NCBI RefSeq assembly: GCF_000263855.1
Contig: NZ_AJWX01000005.1
Coordinates: 186,001 to 250,000 of the forward strand
DNA length: 64,000 nt
Direction: 5' to 3'
From: Pseudomonas sp. M47T1
Lineage (GTDB): Bacteria > Pseudomonadota > Gammaproteobacteria > Pseudomonadales > Pseudomonadaceae
Part shown: positions 32,962 to 42,278 of the stretch, piece after piece
Numbering within the stretch: position 1 is the first letter of the stretch
Layout: each line of letters starts with the position of its first letter
Made by a program: the position numbers and the translations under genes
The notes under the pieces: model-generated
The model's database searches: none
What the model was told of the DNA's origin: nothing
The model's input: only the letters and a program-made list of their open reading frames with translations

Positions 32962-34171
32962 TGGCACGGCTCCGGGCCACTTGTTGCTCGGTAATGCGCG
33001 CATCGGTGGCACCGAAGCGGCGCAGCACAAAGGTACTGACGGCCGCCAATTCCTTGTTGCTGTAGCTCTGGGCAAAATCGGGCATTTTCTGTTGCGGCCC
33101 AAAGGTGTACGGGTAGTGCCCGGCCAGCAGCACGGCGATCATGTTGGTGCCGGAGGGATCATTGAGGGTCTTGAGCCCGGTGAGGGTGGCCACCGAGGTC
33201 TGGTTGCCCTGCCCGTCCAGGCGATGGCAGCCGGCGCAGGCGTCGACAAACACCTTGCGGCCCAGGCCGTCGCCCGGTGCCAGCGGCCCGTCATTGACCG
33301 CCACCGGCGGACGAATGATGCCCTCGCTGCGCGCTGGCGAGGCTTGCAGGTACACGGCCACCGCCTGGATGTCGGCCGGCGTGAGGAAACGCAGGCTGTG
33401 CTCCACCACATCGCTCATCGGCCCGCCCGCCATGGCGTAGCCGGGCGCCTGGCCGGTGGCCAGGTAGCGGGCCAGCACGTCGCGTGGCCAGCCGCCCACA
33501 CCGTGGCTCTTGTCGGAACTGATGTTGTACGCCTGCCAATTGCCAATGGCCGCGCCGGCCAGGGACTTGCTGCTGTCCACGGCCTGGAACAGGTTGCGCG
33601 GCGAGTGGCATTCGCCACAGTGGCCCGGGCCTTCCACCAGATAAGCACCGCGGTTCCACTCGGCCGACTGCTGCGGGTCCGGTACGAAACGCTTGTCACC
33701 GGCGAACACCCTATTCCAGAAGGCCATGCCCCAGCGCTGGTTGAAGGGGAAGCCGATGGTGTTGTCCTTCGGCGGCTGGCTGACCGGCGCCATGCTGAAC
33801 AGGTACGCCTTGATGGCCAGGATGTCTTCGCGCGGCATCAGCGTGTATGAGGTGTAGGGGAACGCCGGGTAGTAATGCTTGCCGTCCTTGCCCACGCCTT
33901 TCTGCAGGGCGCTGACGAAGTCGTCATCGCTCCAGCTGCCGATACCGGTGGCGGTGTCGGGGGTGATGTTGGGCGAATACAGGGTGCCGAACGGCAACTG
34001 GAACGCCAGGCCGCCGGTGAAGGGCTTGCCGCCCGGCGTGGTGTGGCAGGCCTCGCAGTCGGCCGCGCGAGTCAGGTATTCGCCCTTGGCGATCAACTGG
34101 GCGTCGGCCGCCTGGGCACTGGCCCCCAGCATCGCCAGGGTGGCGGCCAGGGCTACTTTGATAAACGTCAT
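32948..34171 (-). CDS. Triheme cytochrome c subunit of a molybdenum hydroxylase
   Basis: A 407-residue exported protein. ATG 34171 gives the best signal peptide (MTFIKVALAATLAMLGASAQAADA) and has GAGG 9 bases ahead; ATG 34180 and TTG 34186 are weaker. Three CXXCH sites are at Cys39, Cys184 and Cys311, as in cytochrome subunits of membrane alcohol/aldehyde dehydrogenases. Here the upstream partners are [2Fe-2S] and Mo subunits, so it should pass electrons from the periplasmic hydroxylase to the respiratory chain. The ribosome site overlaps the stop of the large-subunit gene. Confidence 0.9.
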   Translation of the reverse strand: MTFIKVALAATLAMLGASAQAADAQLIAKGEYLTRAADCEACHTTPGGKPFTGGLAFQLPFGTLYSPNITPDTATGIGSWSDDDFVSALQKGVGKDGKHYYPAFPYTSYTLMPREDILAIKAYLFSMAPVSQPPKDNTIGFPFNQRWGMAFWNRVFAGDKRFVPDPQQSAEWNRGAYLVEGPGHCGECHSPRNLFQAVDSSKSLAGAAIGNWQAYNISSDKSHGVGGWPRDVLARYLATGQAPGYAMAGGPMSDVVEHSLRFLTPADIQAVAVYLQASPARSEGIIRPPVAVNDGPLAPGDGLGRKVFVDACAGCHRLDGQGNQTSVATLTGLKTLNDPSGTNMIAVLLAGHYPYTFGPQQKMPDFAQSYSNKELAAVSTFVLRRFGATDARITEQQVARSRASALH

Positions 34172-34182
34172 GTCAGCCATCC

Positions 34183-36375
34183 TCAAACGGTGTAGTAGCC
34201 GGAACGGCTCAAGGGCAAGCGGCGAACACGGGCATTGGACGCCGCGTGCAAGGCATTGACCAGGGCGGCGGCCACCGGTACGGCGCCGGTTTCACCCACA
34301 CCCCCGGGGCTTTCCAGGCTCGGCATCAGGTGCACTTCCACCGGCGGCGCGTCGCTCATGCGGATCTGCCGGTACGCGTTGAAGTTGTTCTGCTGCACCC
34401 GGCCGTTTTCCACCAGGATCTCGTTGAACAGCGCCGCCGATAGACCAAACAACGTGCCGCCCTCCACCTGGGAGGTGACGGAGGTGGGATTGTTGACGAA
34501 GCCGCAGTCGATCACCGACACCAGGCGCTTGATCTTCAGCGCCCGCTCGCCTTGCATCTCCAGCTCCACCACGGTGGCGATGAAGCTGCCAAACACAGCG
34601 GTCACGGCGATACCACGGCCCTGCCCGGCCGGCAACGGCGTGTGCCAGTCGCTCAGCTCGGCGGCGCGTTTGAGCACCGCCAGCGCACGCGGCTGCTCGG
34701 CAATCAGGTGCGCGCGGTAGTCAACCGGGTCGGCCTTGGCCCGATGGGCCAGTTCGTCCACGAACGACTCCAGCGCATAGGTGCTGCGCAACGGCCCCAC
34801 CCCACGCCACCAGGACACGGGAATGGTTTTGGGGTCTTCGCGAATGTAGCGCACCTTCAAATGCGGCAACTGGTAGATCGGCTCAATGGCCACTTCCACC
34901 GCGTCGGCGTCCACGCCGCTGGGCGGCAAAGCGCCCACGAAGCTGGCGATCACCGAAGCGCCGGCAATGCGGTGCTCCCAGCCCTGGGGCCGACCGTCGT
35001 CGTCCAGCGCCGCATTCAAGCGGTCAACGTAGTGCGGGCGGAACAGGTCATGGGTCATGTCCTCTTCGCGGCTCCACACCAATTTGATCGGGTACGGCAC
35101 CTGGCGGGCAATGTCCACCGCCTGGAAGATGAAGTCCGACTCCAGCCGACGGCCAAAGGCACCGCCGATCAACTGGTTGTGGATGATGACTTTTTCCTGG
35201 GGCAGGCCGCTGATCTTCGCCGCGCCCATTTGCGCAAACACAGGCGCCTGAGTACCCACCCACAGCTCGCAGGCATCGGCCCGCACGTGTGCCACACAGC
35301 CCATGGGCTCCAGCGGCGAATGGGACAGGAACGGTTGCTCGTACACCGCTTCGAAGCGGCTGGAAGCCGCCCCCAGCGCGCTGGCGATATCGCCGCTCTC
35401 ATGGGCGATAACACCGTCGCGGCTGCTGGCGTCCAGCAGGGCCTTGTCCAACTGCGCCGAATGGCCGTCGGCGTTGGCGCCGTAGTCCCAGTCAATGCTC
35501 AGGGCCTTGAGGCCTTGCTGGCAGGCCCAGAAGTGATCGCCGATCACCGCCACCGCGTTGCTCAACTTGATGATGTCGCGCACCCCGGGCACTTGCCGGG
35601 CGTCGCCCTCATCCACCGCCTTGAGCGTGCCGCCGTGCACCGGGCACGTCAGCGTCGAGGCAATGCGCATGTCGGGCACTTGCAGGTCGATGGTGAACCT
35701 GGCTTTGCCAATCACTTTGTCGGGGGTGTCCAGGCGCCGTGCCGGGGTGCCCAGCAACTTGAAGTCGCCAATGGCTTTGAGCGGCACGTCGGTGGGCAGC
35801 GGCAGCTTCGCCGCCTCATTGGCCAGCTCGCCGTAGCCCAGCACCTGGCCTTGCGGGCCGTGCACCTGGCCCTGTTCCGCGCGGCATTGGCTGGGCGCCA
35901 CGTTCCAGCGCAGGGCGGCGGCCTGGATCAGCAGGGTGCGCGCCGTGGCGCCGGCCTTGCGCAGCGGTTCCCAGGTGTAGCGGGTGGACGAAGAACCACC
36001 GGTGGCCTGGAATTGCAGAATCGTGTCGGTGTACAGCGCGCCATTAGGCGGCGCTTCCTGGATCTGCACCTGGTCCAGGCCCACTTCCAGTTCTTCGGCC
36101 ACCATCATCGCGATGCCGGTCTGGGCGCCCTGGCCCATCTCGATTTTGGGCGAGATGACGCGCACGCGGCCGTCCTCGCCAATTTGCACGAACGCACCGA
36201 AGCCTTCGAAATTCGTGGTGCCGGGGCGCGCGGGCGCCACCGCTTCGGCAGCCGCCGAACGGGCCACCAGCGGCGGCAGCCAGGTGCTGAGGATCAGCCC
36301 GCCCATGGACAGCGCGCTGCCCTTGAGCAAGCCACGACGCGATAACGCCGCGCCAGGATGATTGGCGGTTTTCAT
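34183..36375 (-). CDS. Molybdopterin-binding large subunit, isoquinoline 1-oxidoreductase/aldehyde dehydrogenase type
   Basis: A 730-residue protein from ATG 36375 (GAGGAAC ahead). It starts with a twin-arginine signal (LSRRGLLKGSALSMGG, Arg13-Arg14), so the folded enzyme is exported with its cofactor. The xanthine oxidase family features are present: an N-terminal NFEGFGAFVQIGEDGRVRV segment with KIEMGQGAQTG, GGAFGRRLESDF binding the cofactor, and GVGETG with Glu695 as the likely catalytic base. It resembles IorB-type subunits that bind molybdopterin cytosine dinucleotide. Substrate (aldehyde or N-heteroaromatic) cannot be decided from sequence. Second gene of a four-gene operon. Confidence 0.9.
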   Translation of the reverse strand: MKTANHPGAALSRRGLLKGSALSMGGLILSTWLPPLVARSAAAEAVAPARPGTTNFEGFGAFVQIGEDGRVRVISPKIEMGQGAQTGIAMMVAEELEVGLDQVQIQEAPPNGALYTDTILQFQATGGSSSTRYTWEPLRKAGATARTLLIQAAALRWNVAPSQCRAEQGQVHGPQGQVLGYGELANEAAKLPLPTDVPLKAIGDFKLLGTPARRLDTPDKVIGKARFTIDLQVPDMRIASTLTCPVHGGTLKAVDEGDARQVPGVRDIIKLSNAVAVIGDHFWACQQGLKALSIDWDYGANADGHSAQLDKALLDASSRDGVIAHESGDIASALGAASSRFEAVYEQPFLSHSPLEPMGCVAHVRADACELWVGTQAPVFAQMGAAKISGLPQEKVIIHNQLIGGAFGRRLESDFIFQAVDIARQVPYPIKLVWSREEDMTHDLFRPHYVDRLNAALDDDGRPQGWEHRIAGASVIASFVGALPPSGVDADAVEVAIEPIYQLPHLKVRYIREDPKTIPVSWWRGVGPLRSTYALESFVDELAHRAKADPVDYRAHLIAEQPRALAVLKRAAELSDWHTPLPAGQGRGIAVTAVFGSFIATVVELEMQGERALKIKRLVSVIDCGFVNNPTSVTSQVEGGTLFGLSAALFNEILVENGRVQQNNFNAYRQIRMSDAPPVEVHLMPSLESPGGVGETGAVPVAAALVNALHAASNARVRRLPLSRSGYYTV

Positions 36376-36386
36376 GGGGCTGTTCC

Positions 36387-36839
36387 TCAGGCCTGGCTGA
36401 CGCTTTTGATCGCGGCGCGGATGCGGGTATAGGTGGCGCACCGGCACAGGTTGCCGGTCATCGCCGTGACGATTTGCTCATCGTCGGCCTGGGGATGGTT
36501 ATGCAGCAAGGCCGCCGCAGCCATGATCTGGCCCGGCTGGCAGTAACCGCACTGCACCACTTCGTGTTCCAGCCAGGCGTGCTGCAACTGCGCACCCAGC
36601 GGCGTTTCGCCAATGCCTTCGATGGTGGTGATGGCCAGCCCTTCCACGGCGCTCACCGGCAGCACGCACGAGCGCACCGCCTGGCCGTCCAGGTGCACGG
36701 TACACACGCCGCACTGGGCGATACCGCAGCCATATTTGGTGCCGGTCATGCCCAGCACATCGCGCAGCACCCACAGCAAGGGCATGTCGTCGGGCACGTC
36801 GACGTCGTGCGCCTGCCCATTGATGGTCAACTTGTGCAT
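36387..36839 (-). CDS. [2Fe-2S] small subunit of the molybdenum hydroxylase
   Basis: A 150-residue protein from ATG 36839 with GAGGAAAG upstream. Plant-type ferredoxin cysteines are at 38, 43, 46 and 58 ([14 protein letters not shown]), and the second cluster has Cys97, 100, 132 and 134 (QCGYCQPGQ and LCRC), as in all XdhA/IorA-type subunits. It relays electrons from the Mo centre to the cytochrome. It has no signal of its own, so it must be co-exported with the Tat-signal large subunit. First gene of the operon. Confidence 0.93.
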   Translation of the reverse strand: MHKLTINGQAHDVDVPDDMPLLWVLRDVLGMTGTKYGCGIAQCGVCTVHLDGQAVRSCVLPVSAVEGLAITTIEGIGETPLGAQLQHAWLEHEVVQCGYCQPGQIMAAAALLHNHPQADDEQIVTAMTGNLCRCATYTRIRAAIKSVSQA

Positions 36840-37024
36840 GGCTTTCCTCGTTGCAGCAATCACGGTGGCGCCTGCCCGGCTACATTGGCCGGGCAGTACG
36901 TAAGCAAGTTTAGAACCTTACCAGCGTGGCACGCCCAATATTGGACCGACGTGCTGTTTTCGGACGATCACGCAAGCAATCCGCAGCATTGTGCAAGCCT
37001 GCACCCACGCTCTATGCTGAAGCC

Positions 37025-37429
37025 ATGACCAGCCCTGCCGCCATCCGCCAACCCTGCCCTCCTGCCGCCTGCACTTGCGGGCACGAGCAACTGCTGGCCA
37101 GTGCCGACCCGGGTCAGCAACGCATCCTGCAATTGACCCGCCATGAAGAGCGCAAACTCATCGAGCGCCTCGACGCTCTGCAAAGCTTCGAAGACCTGCA
37201 ACGCCTGTGCGCGCGCATGCATGAGCTATTGGGCATTCGCGTGCGCATCAACCCCAGCCACAACGAGGTGCGCAGTGTGCGCGGCCTGGTGATCGAGTTT
37301 GACGACCAGCCGGGGCTGTGCCGCAAGACCCGCGACACCATCCCGGCGGCGATACGCCGGGCGTTGGTGCGGCGGCCGGAGATATTCTTCCGCCTGCTGG
37401 ATGAGCATGACTTGCTGCGCGGTGCGTAA
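37025..37429 (+). CDS. Conserved-looking hypothetical protein with N-terminal Cys cluster
   Basis: A 134-residue frame from ATG 37025, divergent from the Mo-hydroxylase operon. Residues near the N-terminus contain CPPAACTCGH, a possible metal site. The rest is helical and charged (HEERKLIERLDALQSFEDLQRLCARMHELLG, then RPEIFFRLLDEHDLL). No signal or membrane segment. I do not recognise the family. The position suggests a link to the hydroxylase operon, for example regulation or cofactor handling, but nothing in the sequence proves this. Confidence 0.55.
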   Translation: MTSPAAIRQPCPPAACTCGHEQLLASADPGQQRILQLTRHEERKLIERLDALQSFEDLQRLCARMHELLGIRVRINPSHNEVRSVRGLVIEFDDQPGLCRKTRDTIPAAIRRALVRRPEIFFRLLDEHDLLRGA

Positions 37430-37493
37430 CAGCAGGCCGCACACACCCCCCACAACCGCATCTGGCATAGCGACACGTATCCGGCAGTGCCTA

Positions 37494-37524
37494 GGCTCTG
37501 TATGAAATGCATCTCATACAGACC
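37494..37524. mobile_element. Collapsed copy of the MITE-like element
   Basis: A 31-bp sequence GGCTCTGTATGAAATGCAT followed by CTCATACAGACC, i.e. the two terminal repeats of the 23204-23356 element in reverse order with the middle deleted. CTAG lies at 37491-37494 and at 37525-37528, consistent with a 4-bp target duplication. As RNA it would make a hairpin, so it may now serve as a terminator or structured spacer. Confidence 0.6.
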
Positions 37525-37633
37525 CTAGGGTCTTTATACCGAAGCAGAACCCGGCGTGCCCGAAGACACCCACGCACGAACCCGCCCATAAAGGGCGCAA
37601 CCGTGCTGCAAATGATAAAAAATCAACACTGCA

Positions 37634-39154
37634 CTATTGCCCGGCCGGCCGCCCTTTCACCACCAAACTCAACACCAGCAACCACGCCACCGTCATCACC
37701 GCCCCGCCCCCCAGCAAACTGGCGCTGATGGCGGTGCGGTAGAGTTCGGTCAGTTGCGCCACATCCGCCGGCGACTGCGCGGCCGCCCCCAACCCTTCGG
37801 GCAAGGCCAACGACATGCCTTGCAGCGCAGCCGGTAGCTGCGCCAACTGTTGGCGCAAGGTGTAGCTCATGATACCGCCCGCCACCGCCACGCCCAGCGC
37901 TGCACCCAGCGAGCGGCAGAACGACAGGCCGGCGGTGGCCGCGCCCATGACCTTGAGCGGCACGGCGTTCTGCACGATCACGGTGGCGTTGGGCATGCCA
38001 ATGCCCATGCCCGAGCCCAACACGCCCATGGCCAGCAGGAAATAACCGGCGCCCAGTTTGTGCTGGGCGAAGATCAGCAACATGAATAGACCGATGGCCT
38101 CCAACCCTACCCCTACCAGCAGCAACGTGGCGTGATTTTGCCTACGGGTAGAGACGGCGCCGCCAGCGAACGAGCTGATGACCATCATTACCACTTGCGG
38201 CAGGGTCATGATGCCCGACTGGGTGGGCGTCTGGTGCAGCACGGCCTGGTAATACAGGGGCATGAAAACCAGTGAGCCCATCATCGCAAAGGCCATGGCC
38301 GCCATGGCGGCAATGGCAATCGAGTAACGGCGATTGGCGAACAGCCGTGGGTCGATGATGGGCTCCTTAGCCTTGTGTTCCACCCGGTACAGCAGCGCAA
38401 AGCCGCACACGGCCACCCACCCCAGCACCCAGGTGCCGAGGGTATTGGCCTGCCCGGCCTGGGAGAAGGAGTGGGTCAACAGCAGCAACGCCGACGTGGC
38501 CACGGACAATACCGCGGCGCCGCGATAATCAATGGTGACGTTGGCCTGGCGCTTGATGGCCGGCAAGTTGATCATCAGCCCGGCAATGGCCAGCGCGCCC
38601 AGCGGGATGTTGATCAGGAACACCCAACGCCAGCTCCACTGGGTGGTGATGAAGCCGCCCAGCAACGGCCCGGCCGCCGCACTGACGGCAAAGGCGGCGG
38701 AAAACAGTCCCTGGTAGCGGCCGCGGTCGCTGGGCTTGACCACACTGCCGATCACCACTTGGGACAAGGTCATCAGGCCGCCGGCGCCCAGGCCCTGCAA
38801 GCCGCGAAAGGCAATCAACTGGCCCATGCTGGTGGCCAGCCCGCACAACAGCGACGCGCCGACAAATACGCCGATGCTGAGCAGAAACAACGGTCGCTGG
38901 CCGTACTGATCCGAAAGCTTGCCATACAGCGGCGCGCCGATGGTGGACGTGAGCATGAACAGGGTCACCACCCAGCTCATGCCTTCAATGCCTTTCATTT
39001 CACTGGCGATCACCGGCAATGCAGTGGCGACGATGCTCTGGTCCAGGGCGGCGAGGATCATCGCCACCAGCAACGAAGCCAGCAGCCAGAAACGCGGCGC
39101 GGTACTGGCCGTGGAGGGGGCGTTGGATGCATCGGTAGTGCGGGACGAGGACAA
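37634..39154 (-). CDS. DHA2-family MFS drug transporter
   Basis: A 506-residue, ~14-helix inner membrane transporter starting at TTG 39154 with AAGGAA 7 bases ahead; the next Met is inside the first helix. Motifs include LDQSIVATALPVIASEM in helix 1, GKLSDQYGQRPLFL (motif A), RGLQGLGAGGLMTLSQ (motif B) and GPLLGGFITTQWSWRWVFLINIP (motif C with the DHA2 W-RW-F-N-P signature). It should export drugs or other hydrophobic compounds by proton antiport. No adaptor or regulator gene adjoins it; a lysE-type gene is divergent 178 bp away. Confidence 0.9.
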   Translation of the reverse strand: MSSSRTTDASNAPSTASTAPRFWLLASLLVAMILAALDQSIVATALPVIASEMKGIEGMSWVVTLFMLTSTIGAPLYGKLSDQYGQRPLFLLSIGVFVGASLLCGLATSMGQLIAFRGLQGLGAGGLMTLSQVVIGSVVKPSDRGRYQGLFSAAFAVSAAAGPLLGGFITTQWSWRWVFLINIPLGALAIAGLMINLPAIKRQANVTIDYRGAAVLSVATSALLLLTHSFSQAGQANTLGTWVLGWVAVCGFALLYRVEHKAKEPIIDPRLFANRRYSIAIAAMAAMAFAMMGSLVFMPLYYQAVLHQTPTQSGIMTLPQVVMMVISSFAGGAVSTRRQNHATLLLVGVGLEAIGLFMLLIFAQHKLGAGYFLLAMGVLGSGMGIGMPNATVIVQNAVPLKVMGAATAGLSFCRSLGAALGVAVAGGIMSYTLRQQLAQLPAALQGMSLALPEGLGAAAQSPADVAQLTELYRTAISASLLGGGAVMTVAWLLVLSLVVKGRPAGQ

Positions 39155-39331
39155 CAGGCAGTTCCTTGCAGGTCAGGTCATGGCGCGTCTGCCGATTTAG
39201 CCTTGCCGGTTAGGGTCTGACAAGTGTGCGCGGAAAAGCTCCGCGTTTTCTGCACAATTGCCGGGGCGTTTATCCGTGGGCAAATGCCTGTAGACTCAGG
39301 CTCCCGTTTTCCACACCACAAGAACCCCGCC

Positions 39332-39973
39332 ATGGACGCCCACTCGCTGCTCACCTACCTGCTGGTTGCCAGCATCGCCATTGCCAGCCCCGGCCCTGCC
39401 ACGGTAATGGCCCTGCACAACAGCATCGCCTATGGCGCCAAATCCACCCTGTGGTCGTCGCTGGGCAACGCCAGCGGGCTGTTCTGCCTGTCGGCAGCGG
39501 CCATGCTGGGCCTGGGCGTGCTGATTGCCAGCAGTGAGTTGATCTTCAACGCGGTGAAAATCGGCGGCGCCTGCTACCTGTTCTACCTGGGTGCCAAGCA
39601 GCTGTTCGGCAACAGCCAGGCCCTGGCCGCCGTGGCTGCCGACGCCGGCCCGCGCCAGGCGCCGCCGCGGCTGAAGCTGTTCAAGTCAGCCTTCCTGACC
39701 GCCGCCAGCAACCCCAAGGCAACCATGTTCTTCACTGCGCTGTTCCCGCAGTTCATCGACCAGGGCGCGCCGCTGCTGCCGCAGTTCTTTACCCTGACGC
39801 TGATGTTCATGGGCCTGTCAATCACGTCCCTGAGCCTGTATGCGCTGCTGGCCTCACGGGCCAAGGGCGTGTTGACCCGGCCGCGATTCTCGCGCTGGGT
39901 GAACCGCACCGTGGGCGCCACGTTCATCTTCTTCGGTTCGGCCATTCTGACCATGCGCCGCCAAGCGGCCTGA
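39332..39973 (+). CDS. LysE-family amino acid exporter
   Basis: A 213-residue protein from ATG 39332 with six hydrophobic helices. The family signature is at the start (LLVASIAIASPGPATVMALHNSIAYGAKSTLWSSLGNASG) and later NPKATMFFTALFPQFI. RhtB/LysE transporters expel amino acids such as homoserine, threonine or lysine. The stop codon is directly next to the convergent TSUP gene with no intergenic base. Confidence 0.9.
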   Translation: MDAHSLLTYLLVASIAIASPGPATVMALHNSIAYGAKSTLWSSLGNASGLFCLSAAAMLGLGVLIASSELIFNAVKIGGACYLFYLGAKQLFGNSQALAAVAADAGPRQAPPRLKLFKSAFLTAASNPKATMFFTALFPQFIDQGAPLLPQFFTLTLMFMGLSITSLSLYALLASRAKGVLTRPRFSRWVNRTVGATFIFFGSAILTMRRQAA

Positions 39974-40723
39974 TCAGCCTTTCAACGCCAGCAATGCGGC
40001 GCACAGCACCAGGAACAGGCAAAACAAGGTGCGCAGCGTACGCTCTGGCAGGCGGTAGGCCACTTTCACACCCCAGCTCACACTGACCAAACCGCCCACC
40101 GCCATGGGAATGCCCATCAGCCAATTAACGTGGTGGTGCAGCGCGTAGGTGACCAAGGTGATGCCCGTGCTGGGCGCGGCCAGCGCCAGGGACAAGGCCT
40201 GCGCTGCCACCTGGCTGGCGCCGAACACGCTGGTGAGCACCGGCGTGGCCAGCACCGAGCCACCCACACCGAAGAAGCCGCCCAACACCCCCGAGCCCCC
40301 GCCCAGCGCCAGCAACGCCTGCCAGGTGGCGCGCACCGCACCGTTGCCCGGCGCCTTGGGCAGGAACATTTGCGCATAGTTGTAGGCCGCCAGCAGCAAC
40401 ATGAACACGGCAAAACCGATGCGCATGGCGTTGGGGTCCAGGCCCACCGCAATCATCGACGCCAGCCCTGCGCACACCAGGCCGCCAGCCGCCAGCGGCA
40501 AGGCCTGGAAGAAGTTGATGGGCGTGCGCTGGTGGTAGCGCCACATGGCCAACAGAATGTTCGGCACCACCATCACCAAAGCCGTGCCCTGGGCCAACTG
40601 CTGGTCCATGTTGAAGAACAGCGCCAGTACCGGAATGGCGATCAGGCCACCGCCAATGCCAAACACCCCGCCCAACGTGCCCATGGCGGCGCCCAGCGCC
40701 AGGTACATCACCCACTCAATCAT
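39974..40723 (-). CDS. TSUP (TauE/SafE) family sulfite or sulfonate exporter-like permease
   Basis: A 249-residue membrane protein with the two-fold TSUP repeat: GTLGGVFGIGGGLIAIPVLALFF at the N-terminus and VLGGFFGVGGSVLATPVLTSVFG in the second half. About eight helices. TSUP proteins carry sulfite, sulfoacetate, thiosulfate or organic acids. No sulfur gene is adjacent, so the substrate remains open. Confidence 0.9.
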   Translation of the reverse strand: MIEWVMYLALGAAMGTLGGVFGIGGGLIAIPVLALFFNMDQQLAQGTALVMVVPNILLAMWRYHQRTPINFFQALPLAAGGLVCAGLASMIAVGLDPNAMRIGFAVFMLLLAAYNYAQMFLPKAPGNGAVRATWQALLALGGGSGVLGGFFGVGGSVLATPVLTSVFGASQVAAQALSLALAAPSTGITLVTYALHHHVNWLMGIPMAVGGLVSVSWGVKVAYRLPERTLRTLFCLFLVLCAALLALKG

Positions 40724-40796
40724 TTATTTCACTACCTGTTGTCTCGATCGCCCTGCGCGTGAGCGCGACCTTACTGCAGCCAAAGGCATTCAACAA

Positions 40797-41912
40797 TCAC
40801 GAACGCTGAGGGGTGACGTCCAGCAGCGGAATTTCCTCGATGGCCCAGGCGCCACCCGCCCGCCGCTCCGGGCTGGGCACTACGCACGCGGTGCGGCCGG
40901 TGAATTCGCGTGCCAACCGCGCCTCGTCGATGCGCCAGCCGTGCTGTTCCAGTTCACGCAGGCGCTGGCGAAAGGCGATCTGCAGGCCGTCGGACTTTAC
41001 CGACACTTCCTGCTGCCAACTGTCAGGCACGCGTTCGGGGCGCACCTTGCGCAGCACTTCGTGGTCCTGCTCGAAGATGCGCAGGTTGCTGGCGATGGTG
41101 CGGCGGTCGAACAGTGGTGAGCGCAGGAAGGTGCGGCCCATCATCCACCAGGTGCGCGTGCGGTTGGCCGCTACCGGCACGTGGGCCGAGACGATATGGA
41201 TAGTCCAGCCCGCGCGGGGCGCCAATTCCAGCGTGGCGCAGGGGCCCGAGAAGTGGTAGCCCGGCACGGTGGTGACCTCCACGTACTCGCCGGTGGGCGT
41301 GCGCCGCAGCCAACCTTTGCGTACCGGCCGGCGCATGATCATGTGCGCCTGGCCGCTCCAGGCCTGGCGCTGGACTTCGAAGGCGGCGATTTCCGGGTGG
41401 TCTGGGTCGCCGAAGGTGGTGCCATGGACAAAGGGCGCGTGGGCAAAATCCAGACCATTTTCCATCACCCTGTCCCAGCTGGCGTCCCAATCGAAATGAC
41501 CGGACACCACCCGCACGGCCGGGTCATCTACCCAGTCCAGTGCTGGCAAGGGGGGCCGTTCGGCCTCGGGCAGGTCGCCCAGGAAGGCCCATATCCAGCC
41601 GTGGCGCTCCACCGTGGGGTAGGCGTCTACCCGCGCCTTGAGCGGTATCCGCGCGTGAGGCTGCGCTGGAATGTGCGTGCACACACCATCGGCGCTGAAG
41701 CGCCAGCCGTGATAGGGGCATTGCACGCTGGCGTCCACCTTGCCACCGGCCGACAGCGAGCCGCCGCGGTGCACGCACACATCCGACAGCAGCCGCGCCT
41801 GGCCGTGTTCATCACGAAAAGCCACGAACGGCTGGCCCAGCAGTTGCACCGGTGACAGGCCATCGGAAAGCTGCGCCGAGGGCAGCACCACGTACCAGAG
41901 ATTTGTGAGCAT
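40797..41912 (-). CDS. Rieske non-heme iron oxygenase, orphan alpha subunit
   Basis: A 371-residue soluble protein from ATG 41912, without a strong ribosome site. The Rieske cluster is CVH...CPYH with Cys46, His48, Cys65 and His68. The catalytic iron site is NGLDFAHAPFVH with Asn152, Asp155, His158 and His163. The size and single-subunit form resemble vanillate O-demethylase oxygenase (VanA) and related demethylases. A reductase partner (VanB type) is not encoded next to it; neighbours are transporters. It could therefore share a reductase from elsewhere. A MFS gene lies upstream in divergent orientation. Confidence 0.88.
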   Translation of the reverse strand: MLTNLWYVVLPSAQLSDGLSPVQLLGQPFVAFRDEHGQARLLSDVCVHRGGSLSAGGKVDASVQCPYHGWRFSADGVCTHIPAQPHARIPLKARVDAYPTVERHGWIWAFLGDLPEAERPPLPALDWVDDPAVRVVSGHFDWDASWDRVMENGLDFAHAPFVHGTTFGDPDHPEIAAFEVQRQAWSGQAHMIMRRPVRKGWLRRTPTGEYVEVTTVPGYHFSGPCATLELAPRAGWTIHIVSAHVPVAANRTRTWWMMGRTFLRSPLFDRRTIASNLRIFEQDHEVLRKVRPERVPDSWQQEVSVKSDGLQIAFRQRLRELEQHGWRIDEARLAREFTGRTACVVPSPERRAGGAWAIEEIPLLDVTPQRS

Positions 41913-42278
41913 GACGGCAATAAAACCAGAAGAAGTGGCTGAAGGATAACCCTTGGACAGCGGCAAACGCCAAACTGACACTGCGCGACCCGCGGTGTTG
42001 ACCGTTTGCCGCGCCCTGCCCCAGAATAGCCACCTGTTTCAGCGGATTGCTTCGCACATGACCTGTGCCCACCACCCCTTCCAGGCAATGCCTCCTTGCA
42101 TGACCGACGCCGGCCTCAGTCGTCGCCGCAGCGTGCTGTTCGCGTTCACCTTCTCGCCGCCCATCGCCCACACCTGATTGCAACGGCTCGCCTCGCCTGT
42201 TGAACGTGCGCGGCCTGCCCCTGTGCGCGCTTGTTCGTCCTGCGCGCGCCTTTAGTCGATTTGCCGCGTGAAGACCCC
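41913..42278. other. Divergent intergenic stretch, no gene seen
   Basis: This gap separates the Rieske gene and the MFS gene. Short frames exist, for example a 29-residue reading ending SPPIAHT at 42177, but none has a good start signal or recognisable product. It must contain both promoters; I see no strong consensus. Confidence 0.4.

Noticed and set aside
34552..36345. 597-codon + frame opposite the molybdenum large subunit
   Set aside because: Antisense shadow; the minus strand carries all cofactor motifs and operon structure.
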